Of a DNA stretch of 34,376 nucleotides, positions 23,501 to 31,757 are shown in pieces. This DNA is from Faecalibacterium sp. UBA1762 (GTDB lineage: Bacteria > Bacillota > Clostridia > Oscillospirales > Ruminococcaceae): positions 1-34,376 of the forward strand of contig DCHC01000040.1 of the NCBI GenBank assembly GCA_002314755.1. The letters run 5' to 3'. The notes beneath the pieces are model-generated. The model ran no database searches. It had not been told where the DNA came from and saw only the letters and a list, made by a program, of their open reading frames with translations. Within the stretch, counting starts at the first letter, position 1. Every line of letters begins with the position of its first letter. Made by a program: the position numbers and the translations under genes.

Positions 23501-24111
23501 CTTTCCAGCTCGCCTAAGATATCCCGCAGTCGAGAGAGATTGTCCTCGCTGGCAGCCAACCGGTGTTCTGCTTCGTTCTTGCGGTAACGGTAGCGGGCGA
23601 TACCGCTTGCTTCCTCAAATATTTCACGGCGTTCGTCGCTTTTGCCGGCAACAATCTCCGCAATACGTCCCTGGCCAATAATACTGTACCCGTCGCGGCC
23701 CAGACCTGTGTCAAGAAAAAGCTCGTAAATATCCCGCAGACGTACGGTTTGGCCGTTGATGGAATAGTCGCTTTCGCCGCTGCGGTAGTACTTGCGTCCA
23801 ATGATAACCTCATCGTTATCCACCTCGACCAGACGGTCGGTGTTATCCAAAATCAGCTTTACGCTTGCAAAGCCCATCGGCGCGCGTTTATTTTTTCCGC
23901 CCGTGCCGCTGAAAATTACATTCTCCATCTTGCCGCCGCCGCGCAGCTGCCGGGCACTGGTCTCGCCCAACACCCACCGAATTGCATCCGAAATATTGGA
24001 TTTACCACTGCCGTTGGGGCCAACCACGCCGGTGACGCCCCTGTCAAAGGATATCTTCACCTTATCCGGAAAGGATTTGAAACCCTGTATCTCTAAAGCT
24101 TTTAAAACCAC
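20539..24111 (-). CDS. smc: Chromosome segregation ATPase SMC
   Basis: A 1190-residue SMC protein of normal length that forms the ring condensin with ScpAB. The N-terminal head has Walker A GPNGSGKS at 31-38; two long heptad-rich coiled-coil arms follow; the hinge is around residues 515-650 (GYPNSVKAVMKAAANHQLRG, GGSFTGGSVARSAGVFSR). The C-terminal head carries the ABC signature LSGGEQ at 1089-1094 and Walker B with the catalytic Glu in CVLDEIEAALDD. The start is GTG at 24111 with an AGGAAG site 8 nt upstream; the first residues MVLKALEIQGFKSF are family-typical. It lies 124 nt after rnc. Confidence 0.98.
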   Translation of the reverse strand: MVLKALEIQGFKSFPDKVKISFDRGVTGVVGPNGSGKSNISDAIRWVLGETSARQLRGGGKMENVIFSGTGGKNKRAPMGFASVKLILDNTDRLVEVDNDEVIIGRKYYRSGESDYSINGQTVRLRDIYELFLDTGLGRDGYSIIGQGRIAEIVAGKSDERREIFEEASGIARYRYRKNEAEHRLAASEDNLSRLRDILGELESRVGPLEKESKKAQSFLEYSARRKELEVTLWMDNIQRAKEAVRTQQRKMEIAQGDYDADTRQIARLDEEMDALRAESEKLILFADECNRAIRSISEELAGSDSRIAVLQNNIEHNEQAIQEYHRQMQQEDADADSIAARIADAQEQISGAVAQVEEYEKNIAECTARLEELTAQNLASGERRSQLAAQLGQLTEQRTKLLVDQSAAEAAAAAAQERLQAASQELRAGEEKVARLKEELQQTKTLDDTLQEDITRLTNIKNGLQYKLTSRMSALQKARESADAVQQEIQSCEQRIKVLKELERSMEGYPNSVKAVMKAAANHQLRGIIGTVGSLLQVKPGYEVAVETALGTAMQNVVVSGETAAKAAIAFLKQSNAGRVTFLPLDTVQPHRLPDSCQGDVMAASDAVICDAKYQPAISNLLGGIAIAEDMNEASALARKQNYRLRVVTLDGQVINAGGSFTGGSVARSAGVFSRKQEIVEIEQRLLKLDEKSKDAREELHRAQTDVDALQAELTATDSELITVNGDKIRSDMELNRLQNVLHQQGEIFEQLKEECSQLTDAVEQNARNGEKAAADIASAAAQIQHLEQQMAVIDGNEDFAEARGKLSDRLTELKLASMACSKDIELHRQTVESLQSRSGQSSQLRTARMEGITRLQQLIESDRQEIDGVEQQKRDIQARIEAKEDEIRKAAAMRMTKEGEINTLNVSQRSVADHREEMSRELARLAERQEALKGEYEATVSKLWEEYELTLTDAAGCCVKFESVTELRRQVVEIRSKIKALGSVNVGSIDEFHEVNTRYLFLKEQVGDVEQAKAELQKLIAELSGEMKELFNDSFARINDHFGRIFAELFGGGSAQLVLTDPENILESGIDITVAPPGKIIKNLSSLSGGEQALVAISIYFAILAVNPSPFCVLDEIEAALDDVNVVRYAQYLHRISDKTQFIVITHRRGTMESADILYGVTMQEDGVSRILRLDPKNVDIKMLTDVK

Positions 24112-24235
24112 TGAACTTTCTTCCTTTACTCTACAAGTTATTTTGCCTGCATTTTACAGGCGCCGTACTGCGCAGCAAGCCTTTCGCCGCTGTTGATGAA
24201 ACTGTTACGAAAGGTTTGCCGTGCCGTTTACGGTA

Positions 24236-24910
24236 TCAGAAATCGGTATCGTTGATTCCCATCAGGTGAAGCGCCTCTCTAGCCGCCATCTGCTCTGCTG
24301 ATTTTTTACTGTGTCCCTCTCCGCGGCCGATGCAGTTGGAATTCAAGTGTACCTCGACCACAAAATGCTTGTCATGATCCGGTCCGGAGGAATCCACCAC
24401 CTCGTATCTTACCCGCTCCTCCGGATTCTTCTGGATAACCTCCTGCAGACGGGTCTTGTAATCCTGCTCCATGGGTTGGGCGGACTGAATGTACGGCAGA
24501 ATAAACGCCCGCGCACACTCCAGACCTCCATCCAGATAGATTGCCGCAATCAGTGCCTCAAAGGCGTCCGCCAAGATAGCTGGTCTGGTACGGCCACCGC
24601 TTTTCTCCTCTCCTCTGCCAAGCCGGAGATACTGTCCCAGCCCCAGCTGCATGGCAAATTCAAACAGGCTGCCCTCACAAACCAGGGCTGCCCGTATTCT
24701 GGTCAGATAACCCTCCGGCAGCTGCTTATTATGACTGAACAGATATTCACTGACCACCACGCTCAGCACACTGTCCCCCAAAAACTCCAGCCGTTCATTA
24801 TGATGGGTGCGGTGCTTATCCTCATTGGCGAAGCTGGTGTGGGTCAATGCAGTCTGAAGCAAAAGGTCGTTTTTAAAGACATAGCCTATCTTATTTTCAA
24901 GTTCTGTCAT
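24236..24910 (-). CDS. rnc: Ribonuclease III
   Basis: A 224-residue enzyme that cleaves double-stranded RNA, processing rRNA precursors and structured mRNAs. The catalytic signature NERLEFLGDSVLSVVVSEYLF carries Glu42 and Asp46, and Asp115 and Glu118 lie in ILADAFEALIAAIYLDGG, completing the magnesium site. A double-stranded-RNA-binding domain occupies about residues 155-220 (KTRLQEVIQKN...GEGHSKKSAEQMAAREAL). The ATG at 24910 follows a perfect AAGGAGG ten bases upstream. It is 31 nt downstream of plsX with no acyl-carrier-protein gene between, which differs from the common plsX-acpP-rnc order. Confidence 0.97.
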   Translation of the reverse strand: MTELENKIGYVFKNDLLLQTALTHTSFANEDKHRTHHNERLEFLGDSVLSVVVSEYLFSHNKQLPEGYLTRIRAALVCEGSLFEFAMQLGLGQYLRLGRGEEKSGGRTRPAILADAFEALIAAIYLDGGLECARAFILPYIQSAQPMEQDYKTRLQEVIQKNPEERVRYEVVDSSGPDHDKHFVVEVHLNSNCIGRGEGHSKKSAEQMAAREALHLMGINDTDF

Positions 24911-24941
24911 GCTTTTATGTCCTCCTTATCCGGATAATGCC

Positions 24942-25970
24942 TCATTCCAAAGTGTTCACAGGGTCCATCGGCTCCTCTTCCTGCGCCGTCGCCATAGATT
25001 CTGCAATTCTCTGCGGCAGTTGACCTTGTACACAGGCAGCAGCCTGTCGGATAGCATTTTTAAAGGCCTTTGCATTGCTGGAACCGTGTGCCTTGATCAC
25101 CGGCGAGGTAACACCCAGTATCGGGGCTCCGCCGTACTCAGTGTAATCCATAGAAGCCTTAAAGGCATACATCTGGTTACGGGTCAACAGATACGCAAGC
25201 TTCCCGCCCAAACCAGAGAGGAAGACGCCTTTTATCTTACTGCTCATCATTTTGGCAACGCCCTCTGTCAGCTTTAGGATAATGTTGCCGGTGAAGCCGT
25301 CACAAACTGCCACATCCGCCGCGCCGGCATTCAGCTCCCGTGCTTCAATATTGCCGATGAAATTTAAACCGCTTTGGGCAAGCAGCTGATACGCCGCCAG
25401 CTGCAGCTGACCACCCTTGCTCTCCTCGCTGCCGTTGTTCACCAGAGCAACAGTCGGGTTATCCACCCCCAGGGCAACCTGCGCATAGGCGGTACCCATA
25501 CGGGCAAACTGCACCAGCATCTCGGGGCGGCAGTCCGCATTGGCACCGCAGTCGCATAGCAGATAGGGTCTGTTCAAGCCGGGGATTACCGTCGCCAGTG
25601 CCGGGCGGCGAATGCCGGAAAGCCGCTTTACCAGCAGTGTTGCCCCCACCAGCAGCGCACCGGTAGAACCGGCGCTGACGAAGGCATCTCCCTCCCCGTT
25701 CTTCAACATTTTCAGACCTACGGCCATACTGGAATCCGGTTTCTTTTTTAGGACATCGGTGGGGTCATCGTGCATGGACAGCACATCGCCTGCGTGGCGA
25801 ACTGCAATATTTTTCAGTGAAATACCGTTTTCCTCTGCGCAGGCGCGAATCTTTTCTTCATCGCCTACCGCGATAATCTCCACATTCAGCTGTTGCACCG
25901 CCTCTGCCGCACCCTGCAATACTGCAAGGGGAGCATGGTCGCCGCCAAAAGCATCTACAATAATTTTCAT
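24942..25970 (-). CDS. plsX: Phosphate acyltransferase PlsX
   Basis: A 342-residue enzyme that converts acyl-ACP to acyl-phosphate, the first step of the PlsX/PlsY route to phosphatidic acid in Gram-positive bacteria. It begins MKIIVDAFGGDHAP, the family's usual start, and holds SAGSTGALLVGATLLV, the CDCGANADCRPEMLVQFA and ALVNNGSEESKGG segments, and CDGFTGNIILKLTEG. The ATG at 25970 is preferred over upstream in-frame codons because it gives the canonical N-terminus; the AAGGA site is 12 nt away, rather far. No fapR precedes it; trmFO does, 52 nt upstream. Confidence 0.97.
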   Translation of the reverse strand: MKIIVDAFGGDHAPLAVLQGAAEAVQQLNVEIIAVGDEEKIRACAEENGISLKNIAVRHAGDVLSMHDDPTDVLKKKPDSSMAVGLKMLKNGEGDAFVSAGSTGALLVGATLLVKRLSGIRRPALATVIPGLNRPYLLCDCGANADCRPEMLVQFARMGTAYAQVALGVDNPTVALVNNGSEESKGGQLQLAAYQLLAQSGLNFIGNIEARELNAGAADVAVCDGFTGNIILKLTEGVAKMMSSKIKGVFLSGLGGKLAYLLTRNQMYAFKASMDYTEYGGAPILGVTSPVIKAHGSSNAKAFKNAIRQAAACVQGQLPQRIAESMATAQEEEPMDPVNTLE

Positions 25971-26022
25971 CGTTCTGACCATTCCTTTCCCACTGAATGT
26001 CAAATATTGACTGTCTGCCCAG

Positions 26023-27354
26023 TTACAGTTGTGCCAGATATATCTTTAAATCGGCAATACCTCTTTCCGCCACCGCAAGATATCTCAGTCGTTTATCCTT
26101 TTGTCGTTCCTCTACGGGAGGCAGCAGCCCCATATTGGCCCCCATAGGCTGAAAATCCTTGTTCTCGGTGGTGATGTATGCCGCCAACGCCCCCAGCATG
26201 GTGGTGGCTGGTAATGCCATCGGCTCTTTGCCCTGCAAACGGCGCAGCATATTCCAACCCGCCAGCAAACCGCAAGCTGCGCTCTCCATATAGCCCTCAA
26301 AACCGGTGATCTGACCGGCAAAGAACAGGTTAGGCGCGCTCTTCAGCGAAAGATCCCGGTTCAAAAGCAGGGGACTGTTTAAAAAGGTATTCCGGTGCAT
26401 CACACCATAGCGGACAAACTCGGCATTTTCCAGACCTGGTATCATAGAAAACACCCTTTTCTGCTCAGCGAACTTCAGATTGGTTTGAAAACCGACCAGG
26501 TTGTACAGACTTTTTTCCGCGTTTTCACAGCGAAGCTGCACATTTGCCCAGGGTCTGTGGTTGGTTGCCGGATCGACCAGACCCACCGGGCGCAGGGGAC
26601 CGTAACGCATGGTATCCGGTCCTCTCGCGGCCAGCACCTCTATCGGCATACACCCTTCATACACCTGCATGGTATCCGGTTCGTGCAGTTGGGCTCGCTC
26701 TGCCGTGGCTAGTGCTACGGCAAACGCCTCATACCCGACCTTATCGAAGGGACAGTTCAGATAATCATCCTCGCCTCTGCCGTAACGGCTGGCAGCAAAG
26801 ACCTTTTCCCGATCAATACTCTCCGCAGTGACAATGGGAGCAGCAGCGTCAAAAAAGTAAAGGCGATCCTGTCCGGTGTAATCCGCAATTGCCGCTGCAA
26901 GGGCGTCGCTGGTCAGCGGGCCGGTTGCCACCAGCGTCAGCGGGTCATCTGCCTTTGGCAGATCGACCACTTCGCCGTGCCGTACCGTAATATTGGGGTG
27001 AGCCTCGACCAGCGCGGTCACCTTATCACTGAACGCCTCTCTGTCCACCGCCAGGGCACCGCCCGCAGCGACCCGTACCGTATCCGCCACCGGCAGCAGA
27101 TGGCTGCCCAGCAGACGCATTTCCGCTTTCAGCATACCGCCTGCGGAATCCAGTCGATCCGCTTTTAAGGAGTTGGAGCAAACCAGCTCCGCATAGCTCA
27201 TCCGGATATGGGCGGCACTGGTTTTTTCCGGCTTTTGCTCATACAGAATAACCTGAACGCCTGCGTCTGCCAGCAGCAAAGCCGCTTCGCATCCAGCTAA
27301 TCCGGCGCCGATAATCTGAACAGTCTGTTCTGTTAGAAAAGTAGTCTCTTGCAT
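26023..27354 (-). CDS. trmFO: Folate- and FAD-dependent tRNA (uracil-54-C5)-methyltransferase TrmFO
   Basis: A 443-residue flavoprotein that makes ribothymidine at position 54 of tRNAs using methylenetetrahydrofolate, typical of Firmicutes. The N-terminal FAD motif GAGLAG is at 16-21; CSNSLKADRLDSAGGMLKAEM, with the catalytic-region Cys, and YFFDAAAPIV, CPFDKVGYEAF, FFAGQITGFEGYMESAACGLLAG are family hallmarks. The ATG at 27354 was chosen because it lies just after topA ends and leads directly into the FAD motif; the ribosome site (GAGTGAG) is weak. It is 28 nt downstream of topA, a known pairing. Confidence 0.97.
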   Translation of the reverse strand: MQETTFLTEQTVQIIGAGLAGCEAALLLADAGVQVILYEQKPEKTSAAHIRMSYAELVCSNSLKADRLDSAGGMLKAEMRLLGSHLLPVADTVRVAAGGALAVDREAFSDKVTALVEAHPNITVRHGEVVDLPKADDPLTLVATGPLTSDALAAAIADYTGQDRLYFFDAAAPIVTAESIDREKVFAASRYGRGEDDYLNCPFDKVGYEAFAVALATAERAQLHEPDTMQVYEGCMPIEVLAARGPDTMRYGPLRPVGLVDPATNHRPWANVQLRCENAEKSLYNLVGFQTNLKFAEQKRVFSMIPGLENAEFVRYGVMHRNTFLNSPLLLNRDLSLKSAPNLFFAGQITGFEGYMESAACGLLAGWNMLRRLQGKEPMALPATTMLGALAAYITTENKDFQPMGANMGLLPPVEERQKDKRLRYLAVAERGIADLKIYLAQL

Positions 27355-27382
27355 AAATAAAAACTCACTCGGCCGGGTCGGT

Positions 27383-29512
27383 TTATTCCTTCTCGTCTGC
27401 CGGCTCCTCACTTGTTTTGTTTTTGACCTGTTTTGTCTTTGCCTTTTTTTCCAGTACCCGGGTATAATCACAACCCTCTTTGGAACAGTGCAGTTGTCCG
27501 CTTTTTTTCAGCAAAGAGCAGCCACAAACAGGACATTTTTCCGCCACCGGCTCATCCCATGTCATAAAGCTGCAGGTGGGGTTGTTTTCACATCCGTAAT
27601 AGGTACGCCCCCGTTTGGACTGCCGGATCAGAATGCGCCCAGTGCAGACAGGACACACACCCGGAGTCGGTTTGACAATGGATTTTGTATTGCGACACTC
27701 CGGAAAGCCCGGACAGGCCAAAAACTTGCCATACCGGCTGGATTTGATTACCATCCGCCGTCCGCATAGCTCGCAGACCTCGTCGGTCTCCTCCTCCGGC
27801 ACCTTCAACTTCTGACCGTTCATCCGCTGTTCTGCTTCGGAAAGGCTCTTGGCAAAGCCGTCGTAAAATTGGCTGATCACCTGATGCCATTCCGCTTTGC
27901 CCTCTTCCACCGTATCCAGCTCCCGTTCCATCTGGGCCGAGAACTTGACATCCACGATACTGGGGAACTGCTCCCTCATCAGATCATTGACTATCAGGCC
28001 CAAAGCTGTAGGTCGCAGCTGCTTATGATCCCGCTCCACATATCCCCGATCCAGTACGGTGGATATAATGGGCGCATAGGTAGAAGGACGGCCGATTCCG
28101 TTTTCCTCCAGCGCCTTGATCAGGCTCGCCTCTGTAAAGCGCGCAGGGGGCTGGGTGAATTTCTGTTCATCCTTCAGCTCCAGCAGCTGCAGCTTTTCTC
28201 CCTCGCTTAAAGGCGGCAGCACAGTTTCCTTTTGCTGTTTCTCATCCTGCGCTTCTTCGTACAGGGCGGTAAAGCCGTCAAAGGTGATCCGAAAGCCACT
28301 GGCACGGAACAGACAATCTCCGGCAGTAATGTCCACGCTGACTGTATTCTGCTGGCAGTCTGCCATCTGGCAGGCGATAAAGCGATTCCATATTAGGCGG
28401 TACAGCTTAGCCAGGTCGCCGCTGATGCTGGCCTCCGCAATTTCCGGGGTCAAAGCAGGGTTGGTGGGGCGGATTGCCTCATGGGCGTCCTGTGCGGTAT
28501 CCCGGCCCTTATATCTGCGTGCAGAGGCGGGCAGATACTCTTTTCCCCATCGCTGCGCGATAAAATCTCTTGCGCCAGTAATCGCCTCATCCGAGAGCCT
28601 CATACTATCGGTACGCATATAGGTGATCAAGCCTGTGGTTCCCATACCGGCGATATCCACACCCTCGTACAGGCTTTGGGCGGCGCGCATGGTGCGCTGT
28701 GCAGTAAAGCCCAGCCGACGGCTTGCCTCCTGCTGCAAAGTAGAGGTGATAAAGGGCGGTGCAGGGCTCTTTTTCCGTTTGCCCTGAGTCACATGGCTGA
28801 CCAGATACTCTGCTCCCTGCAGGGCAGTGCGGATCTGCTGCACCTGGTCGGCATTGGCTGGTACCAGCTTCTTACCGTTCATTCCGTAAAAATGAGCGAT
28901 AAATTTTTTACCGGCATTACCGGAGAGCAAGGCGTCCATCGTCCAATACTCCTCCGGCTTGAACCGCTCAATCTCCCGCTCCCGATCCACGATCAACCGC
29001 ACGGCAACACTCTGCACCCGGCCGGCAGAAAGACCCGGCCGAATTTTTTTCCACAGAAAAGGGCTGAGTTTATAACCGACCAACCGGTCCAGCACCCGAC
29101 GTGCCTGCTGGGCATCCACCAGATCCATATCAATGCTGCGGGGGGCCGACATACCCTCTGAGATGCCTTTACGGGTAATCTCACCGAAGGTGACCCGGTT
29201 GTTCAAAGCTGGGTCCAGCTTTAACAGATGTGCCAGATGCCAGCTGATAGCTTCGCCTTCACGGTCCGGGTCGGTCGCAAGAAAGACGCAGTCACTTCCT
29301 GCTGCGGCAGCTTTTATCTGTTTGATCAGCGCGCCCTTACCCGGGATATTCAGATACCTGGGGGTAAAGTCGTGTTGAATATCAATACCGATCTCTTTAC
29401 TGGGCAGGTCCCGGATATGTCCCATGCTGGCAATGACCTCGTATCCGTCTCCCAGATATTTGCGGATGGTTTTCGCCTTGGCAGGGCTCTCCACAATCAC
29501 TAATTTACTCAA
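27383..29512 (-). CDS. topA: DNA topoisomerase I (type IA)
   Basis: A 709-residue enzyme that relaxes negative supercoils. The TOPRIM domain begins at once (KLVIVESPAKAKTI, with the ATDPDREGEAISWH Asp triad), the nucleophile is Tyr298 in GLITYMRTDS, and three C-terminal zinc fingers follow (CELCGRRM...C, CPVCTGRI...C, CPVCGCSL...C), then a basic tail. The start is set at TTG 29512 because a GAGAGG site lies 11 nt upstream, the product MSKLVIVESP is canonical, and the predicted transcript starts near 29550; the ATG at 29539 would be almost leaderless without a ribosome site. It heads the long cluster running to leuS. Confidence 0.95.
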   Translation of the reverse strand: MSKLVIVESPAKAKTIRKYLGDGYEVIASMGHIRDLPSKEIGIDIQHDFTPRYLNIPGKGALIKQIKAAAAGSDCVFLATDPDREGEAISWHLAHLLKLDPALNNRVTFGEITRKGISEGMSAPRSIDMDLVDAQQARRVLDRLVGYKLSPFLWKKIRPGLSAGRVQSVAVRLIVDREREIERFKPEEYWTMDALLSGNAGKKFIAHFYGMNGKKLVPANADQVQQIRTALQGAEYLVSHVTQGKRKKSPAPPFITSTLQQEASRRLGFTAQRTMRAAQSLYEGVDIAGMGTTGLITYMRTDSMRLSDEAITGARDFIAQRWGKEYLPASARRYKGRDTAQDAHEAIRPTNPALTPEIAEASISGDLAKLYRLIWNRFIACQMADCQQNTVSVDITAGDCLFRASGFRITFDGFTALYEEAQDEKQQKETVLPPLSEGEKLQLLELKDEQKFTQPPARFTEASLIKALEENGIGRPSTYAPIISTVLDRGYVERDHKQLRPTALGLIVNDLMREQFPSIVDVKFSAQMERELDTVEEGKAEWHQVISQFYDGFAKSLSEAEQRMNGQKLKVPEEETDEVCELCGRRMVIKSSRYGKFLACPGFPECRNTKSIVKPTPGVCPVCTGRILIRQSKRGRTYYGCENNPTCSFMTWDEPVAEKCPVCGCSLLKKSGQLHCSKEGCDYTRVLEKKAKTKQVKNKTSEEPADEKE

Positions 29513-29556
29513 TTTTGCACCGACCTCTCTGTTGTTCATCTTGGTCTATCTGCGTC

Positions 29557-29586
29557 ATTATAATAGATAATCTATGGAAAAATCAA
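29557..29586 (-). promoter_or_regulatory. Promoter for topA and probably the downstream cluster
   Basis: TTGATT (29581-29586), 18 bp, TATAAT (29557-29562) on the minus strand. The predicted start near 29550 gives a 38-nt leader to the TTG start of topA. Confidence 0.65.
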
Positions 29587-29653
29587 CCGTTTTTTGCAAA
29601 GAAAAGAAAATATGTTATTTTGTACAAAACCGGCACAGCTTCCCATTCGCAGA

Positions 29654-30760
29654 TCAAACCGCTTTTTCAAACCTTCTTCCCGGCAGCTGGCGCACATATC
29701 CCCGCATCTCCAGCCGGGTAAGCAACGACATTAGCATCCCCGTAGGAATGCCGGTGGCAGACGAAAGCTCTGCCATTTCTATGCTGCTGCCCGCAGCAGG
29801 CAGCGCGGCATACACAGCAGCCATCTCCCCGGCCAAAGGCTCCGCCGGTACCGCCGACGGCTGCTCCGGTTGCGGCAAAGCTATCTGAAGGTTATACTCC
29901 TCCAACACATCCTGTGCATTGGTGACCGGCTTTGCCCCCTCCTTCAGCAGCTGGTTTGTTCCCTCGCTCAGTGGAGAAAAGATACTGCCCGGTACGGCAA
30001 ACACATCTCTTCCGTAATCCATAGCGAACCGTACCGTACTCATGGTCCCGCTGCGCCCCCTTGCCTCTGCGACGCACAGACCCTGCACCAATCCGGCAAT
30101 AATGCGGTTCCTTTGTACAAAGCTTTCCTTGTATCTGGGCCGGTCTCCCTCGTCTGTACAGGGATATTCGCTGACAATGGCGCCGCTTTGCGCAACCAGA
30201 TTCTGCAGCTCCCTGTTTTTGGCGGGGAAAACCTTTTCCAGGTCTGTTCCAAGCACGCCAACGGTCGGAGTACCGGCACGCAGGGCGGTCTTATGCGCCT
30301 CACTGTCCAGTCCCTCTGCCAAACCGCTGACAATGACCGCCCCGGCGGCTGCCAGACCCTTGCAGATCGCGTGGGTCGCCTCCACCCCGTAGGCAGAGGG
30401 ATGGCGTGTTCCCACCACCCCCAGCATCAACAAATTCTGCAGACAGGCAGGGTTTCCCTTCACATATAAAACCGGAGGAGGAGAATCAATGGCACGAAGC
30501 TGGGCCGGATAGCTTTCCTGCTCCCAGGTCAGAATCTGAATATTCTTTTGCCGGTGCTGCTCCAACCGCTGCTGCATTTCTGAAATTTTCGTGGTGAGAA
30601 GTCTGTCGGACTGACGCACGGTGAGCAACCCCCGCTGCAACAGATAAAGGCGGTCCTCCCAAATTGCACGGATATCGCCGTATTGCTCCCACAGCCCGTG
30701 CCAATCCACACAGGGGCCCAATCCCTGTGACAACCACAGCCACAGCTGCGTATTATCCAT
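29654..30760 (-). CDS. dprA: DNA-processing protein DprA
   Basis: A 368-residue protein that loads RecA on single-stranded DNA taken up during transformation. An N-terminal helical domain (about 1-75) precedes the Rossmann-like DprA core: VVGTRHPSAYG, IVSGLAEGLDSEAHKTAL, GVLGTDLEKVFPAKNREL, FVQRNRIIAGL and EARGRSGTMSTVRFAMDYGRDVFAVPGS. A C-terminal winged-helix domain occupies about 295-360. The ATG at 30760 is preceded by a G-rich stretch about 10 nt upstream. It is found in many species not known to be competent. It follows the SpoU-type gene and its end precedes the topA promoter; no clear terminator is visible between them. Confidence 0.96.
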   Translation of the reverse strand: MDNTQLWLWLSQGLGPCVDWHGLWEQYGDIRAIWEDRLYLLQRGLLTVRQSDRLLTTKISEMQQRLEQHRQKNIQILTWEQESYPAQLRAIDSPPPVLYVKGNPACLQNLLMLGVVGTRHPSAYGVEATHAICKGLAAAGAVIVSGLAEGLDSEAHKTALRAGTPTVGVLGTDLEKVFPAKNRELQNLVAQSGAIVSEYPCTDEGDRPRYKESFVQRNRIIAGLVQGLCVAEARGRSGTMSTVRFAMDYGRDVFAVPGSIFSPLSEGTNQLLKEGAKPVTNAQDVLEEYNLQIALPQPEQPSAVPAEPLAGEMAAVYAALPAAGSSIEMAELSSATGIPTGMLMSLLTRLEMRGYVRQLPGRRFEKAV

Positions 30761-30856
30761 ATGGTATTTCCCACCCTTCTAACCTTTATTATTCATTCAG
30801 CTCAAAGCACGGTGTCATTTTTCTGAAGACAAAAACCCCCAAGGTCAGACACTCTT

Positions 30857-31624
30857 TTATCCGCGGTAATGCCACATTAGCACTGCAGCAGCAACCGCAG
30901 CATTCAGACTTTCCATTGCGGGGGCAATGGGTATACGCACACTGATGTCACAGACCGCTGCCACCTGAGGGCTGATGCCCTGTCCCTCGCTGCCGATCAC
31001 CATCAGACACGGCCGGTCTGACGGTACCGGCGGCAGCTCCTGACTATCCTCCAGCCGTGCGGCAAGGCTTAAATATCCCTGCTCCCGCAGACTGATAATA
31101 TCCGCAGCCAAATTCCTGCTGCGAACCACCGGTATCTTCACTGTGCTGCTCATACCTGCCCGTAACGCTTTCATGCCGTACGCATCCGCACAACCGGGTC
31201 CAAGCAAAACGCCCTGCCATCCAAATGCCGCGGCTGACCGTAACACCGCACCCAAATTACCCGGATCCTGTACACCGTCCAAAGCCACCAGCCGCCTGCC
31301 GGTCAGGGAAGAAAGTGTATATTCAGGCAGCGGATACACTGTCCACACCCCCTGAGATGTTCGGGTACGGGAAAGCTTCTCGGCCACATGCGGCGCAATG
31401 ATGAAATGAAAGCCGGGCAGCTGTGCCAGACCGGGCTCTTTATCCAGCGCAGCCTGCGTGTAGTAGGCTTCGACCGGGGAAATCACCGCCGAAATATCAC
31501 TGCACAGCTTAGCGCTTTCCGCAACAAACAGACCGCTTCGCTGCCGTTCAGCAGGGTCGTCCAACAGGCGACACACTCTGCGTATTTTTTCGTTGTCACG
31601 GCTGGTAATCAATTGTGCATTCAT
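30857..31624 (-). CDS. SpoU/TrmH family RNA 2'-O-methyltransferase
   Basis: A 255-residue SPOUT enzyme that methylates a ribose 2'-hydroxyl in rRNA or tRNA with S-adenosylmethionine. An N-terminal substrate-binding domain (LITSRDNEKIRRVCRLL...GLFVAESAKL) is followed by the knotted domain: motif 1 NLGAVLRSAAAFG at 123-135, motif 2 GSEGQGIS at 211-218 and motif 3 IPIAPAMESLNAAVAAAVLM at 231-250. The overall layout resembles the 23S rRNA methylase/TsnR-like branch; the exact nucleotide cannot be told. The ATG at 31624 has AGGGA four to five bases upstream. It lies downstream of infC-rpmI-rplT, a common place for this gene in Firmicutes. Confidence 0.93.
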   Translation of the reverse strand: MNAQLITSRDNEKIRRVCRLLDDPAERQRSGLFVAESAKLCSDISAVISPVEAYYTQAALDKEPGLAQLPGFHFIIAPHVAEKLSRTRTSQGVWTVYPLPEYTLSSLTGRRLVALDGVQDPGNLGAVLRSAAAFGWQGVLLGPGCADAYGMKALRAGMSSTVKIPVVRSRNLAADIISLREQGYLSLAARLEDSQELPPVPSDRPCLMVIGSEGQGISPQVAAVCDISVRIPIAPAMESLNAAVAAAVLMWHYRG

Positions 31625-31666
31625 AGCATCCCTCTTTTTTCGCAGGGCATTCCGCCCCGTTTTTCA

Positions 31667-31726
31667 GTAGATCGCACGGTCTTCAACAAGTGGCAGCACC
31701 TTCTCCTTGAAAGCCGTGCGATTTAC
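31667..31726. repeat. 60-nt imperfect inverted repeat between rplT and the SpoU-type gene
   Basis: The arms 31671-31679 (ATCGCACGG) and 31714-31722 (CCGTGCGAT) pair perfectly. Three more pairs flank them on the outside (GTA at 31667-31669 with TAC at 31724-31726), and CTTCAA pairs with TTGAAAG inside with one bulge. No U-tract follows on either strand, so it does not look like a simple terminator. It lies after the rplT terminator, in the likely leader of the methyltransferase gene. The rest of the 177-bp gap has no recognisable promoter. Confidence 0.6.
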
Positions 31727-31757
31727 CGAAGAATAAAACTCCGTATATGTAAACAAT

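Noticed and set aside
27355..27471. N-terminal extension of TrmFO by 39 residues
   Set aside because: The extension lies inside the end of topA in another frame and is a basic, low-complexity reading of its tail; the FAD motif starts properly after the ATG at 27354.
870..30846. Shared 13-mer CAAAAACCCCCAA upstream of rpoC and between dprA and the SpoU-type gene
   Set aside because: Low-complexity A/C run occurring twice; no further similarity around it.
31640..31660. T-box-like GGGCGGAAT sequence before the SpoU-type gene
   Set aside because: It only loosely resembles the T-box antiterminator bulge and lacks the specifier stem and a terminator; the gene is not an amino-acid-related one.
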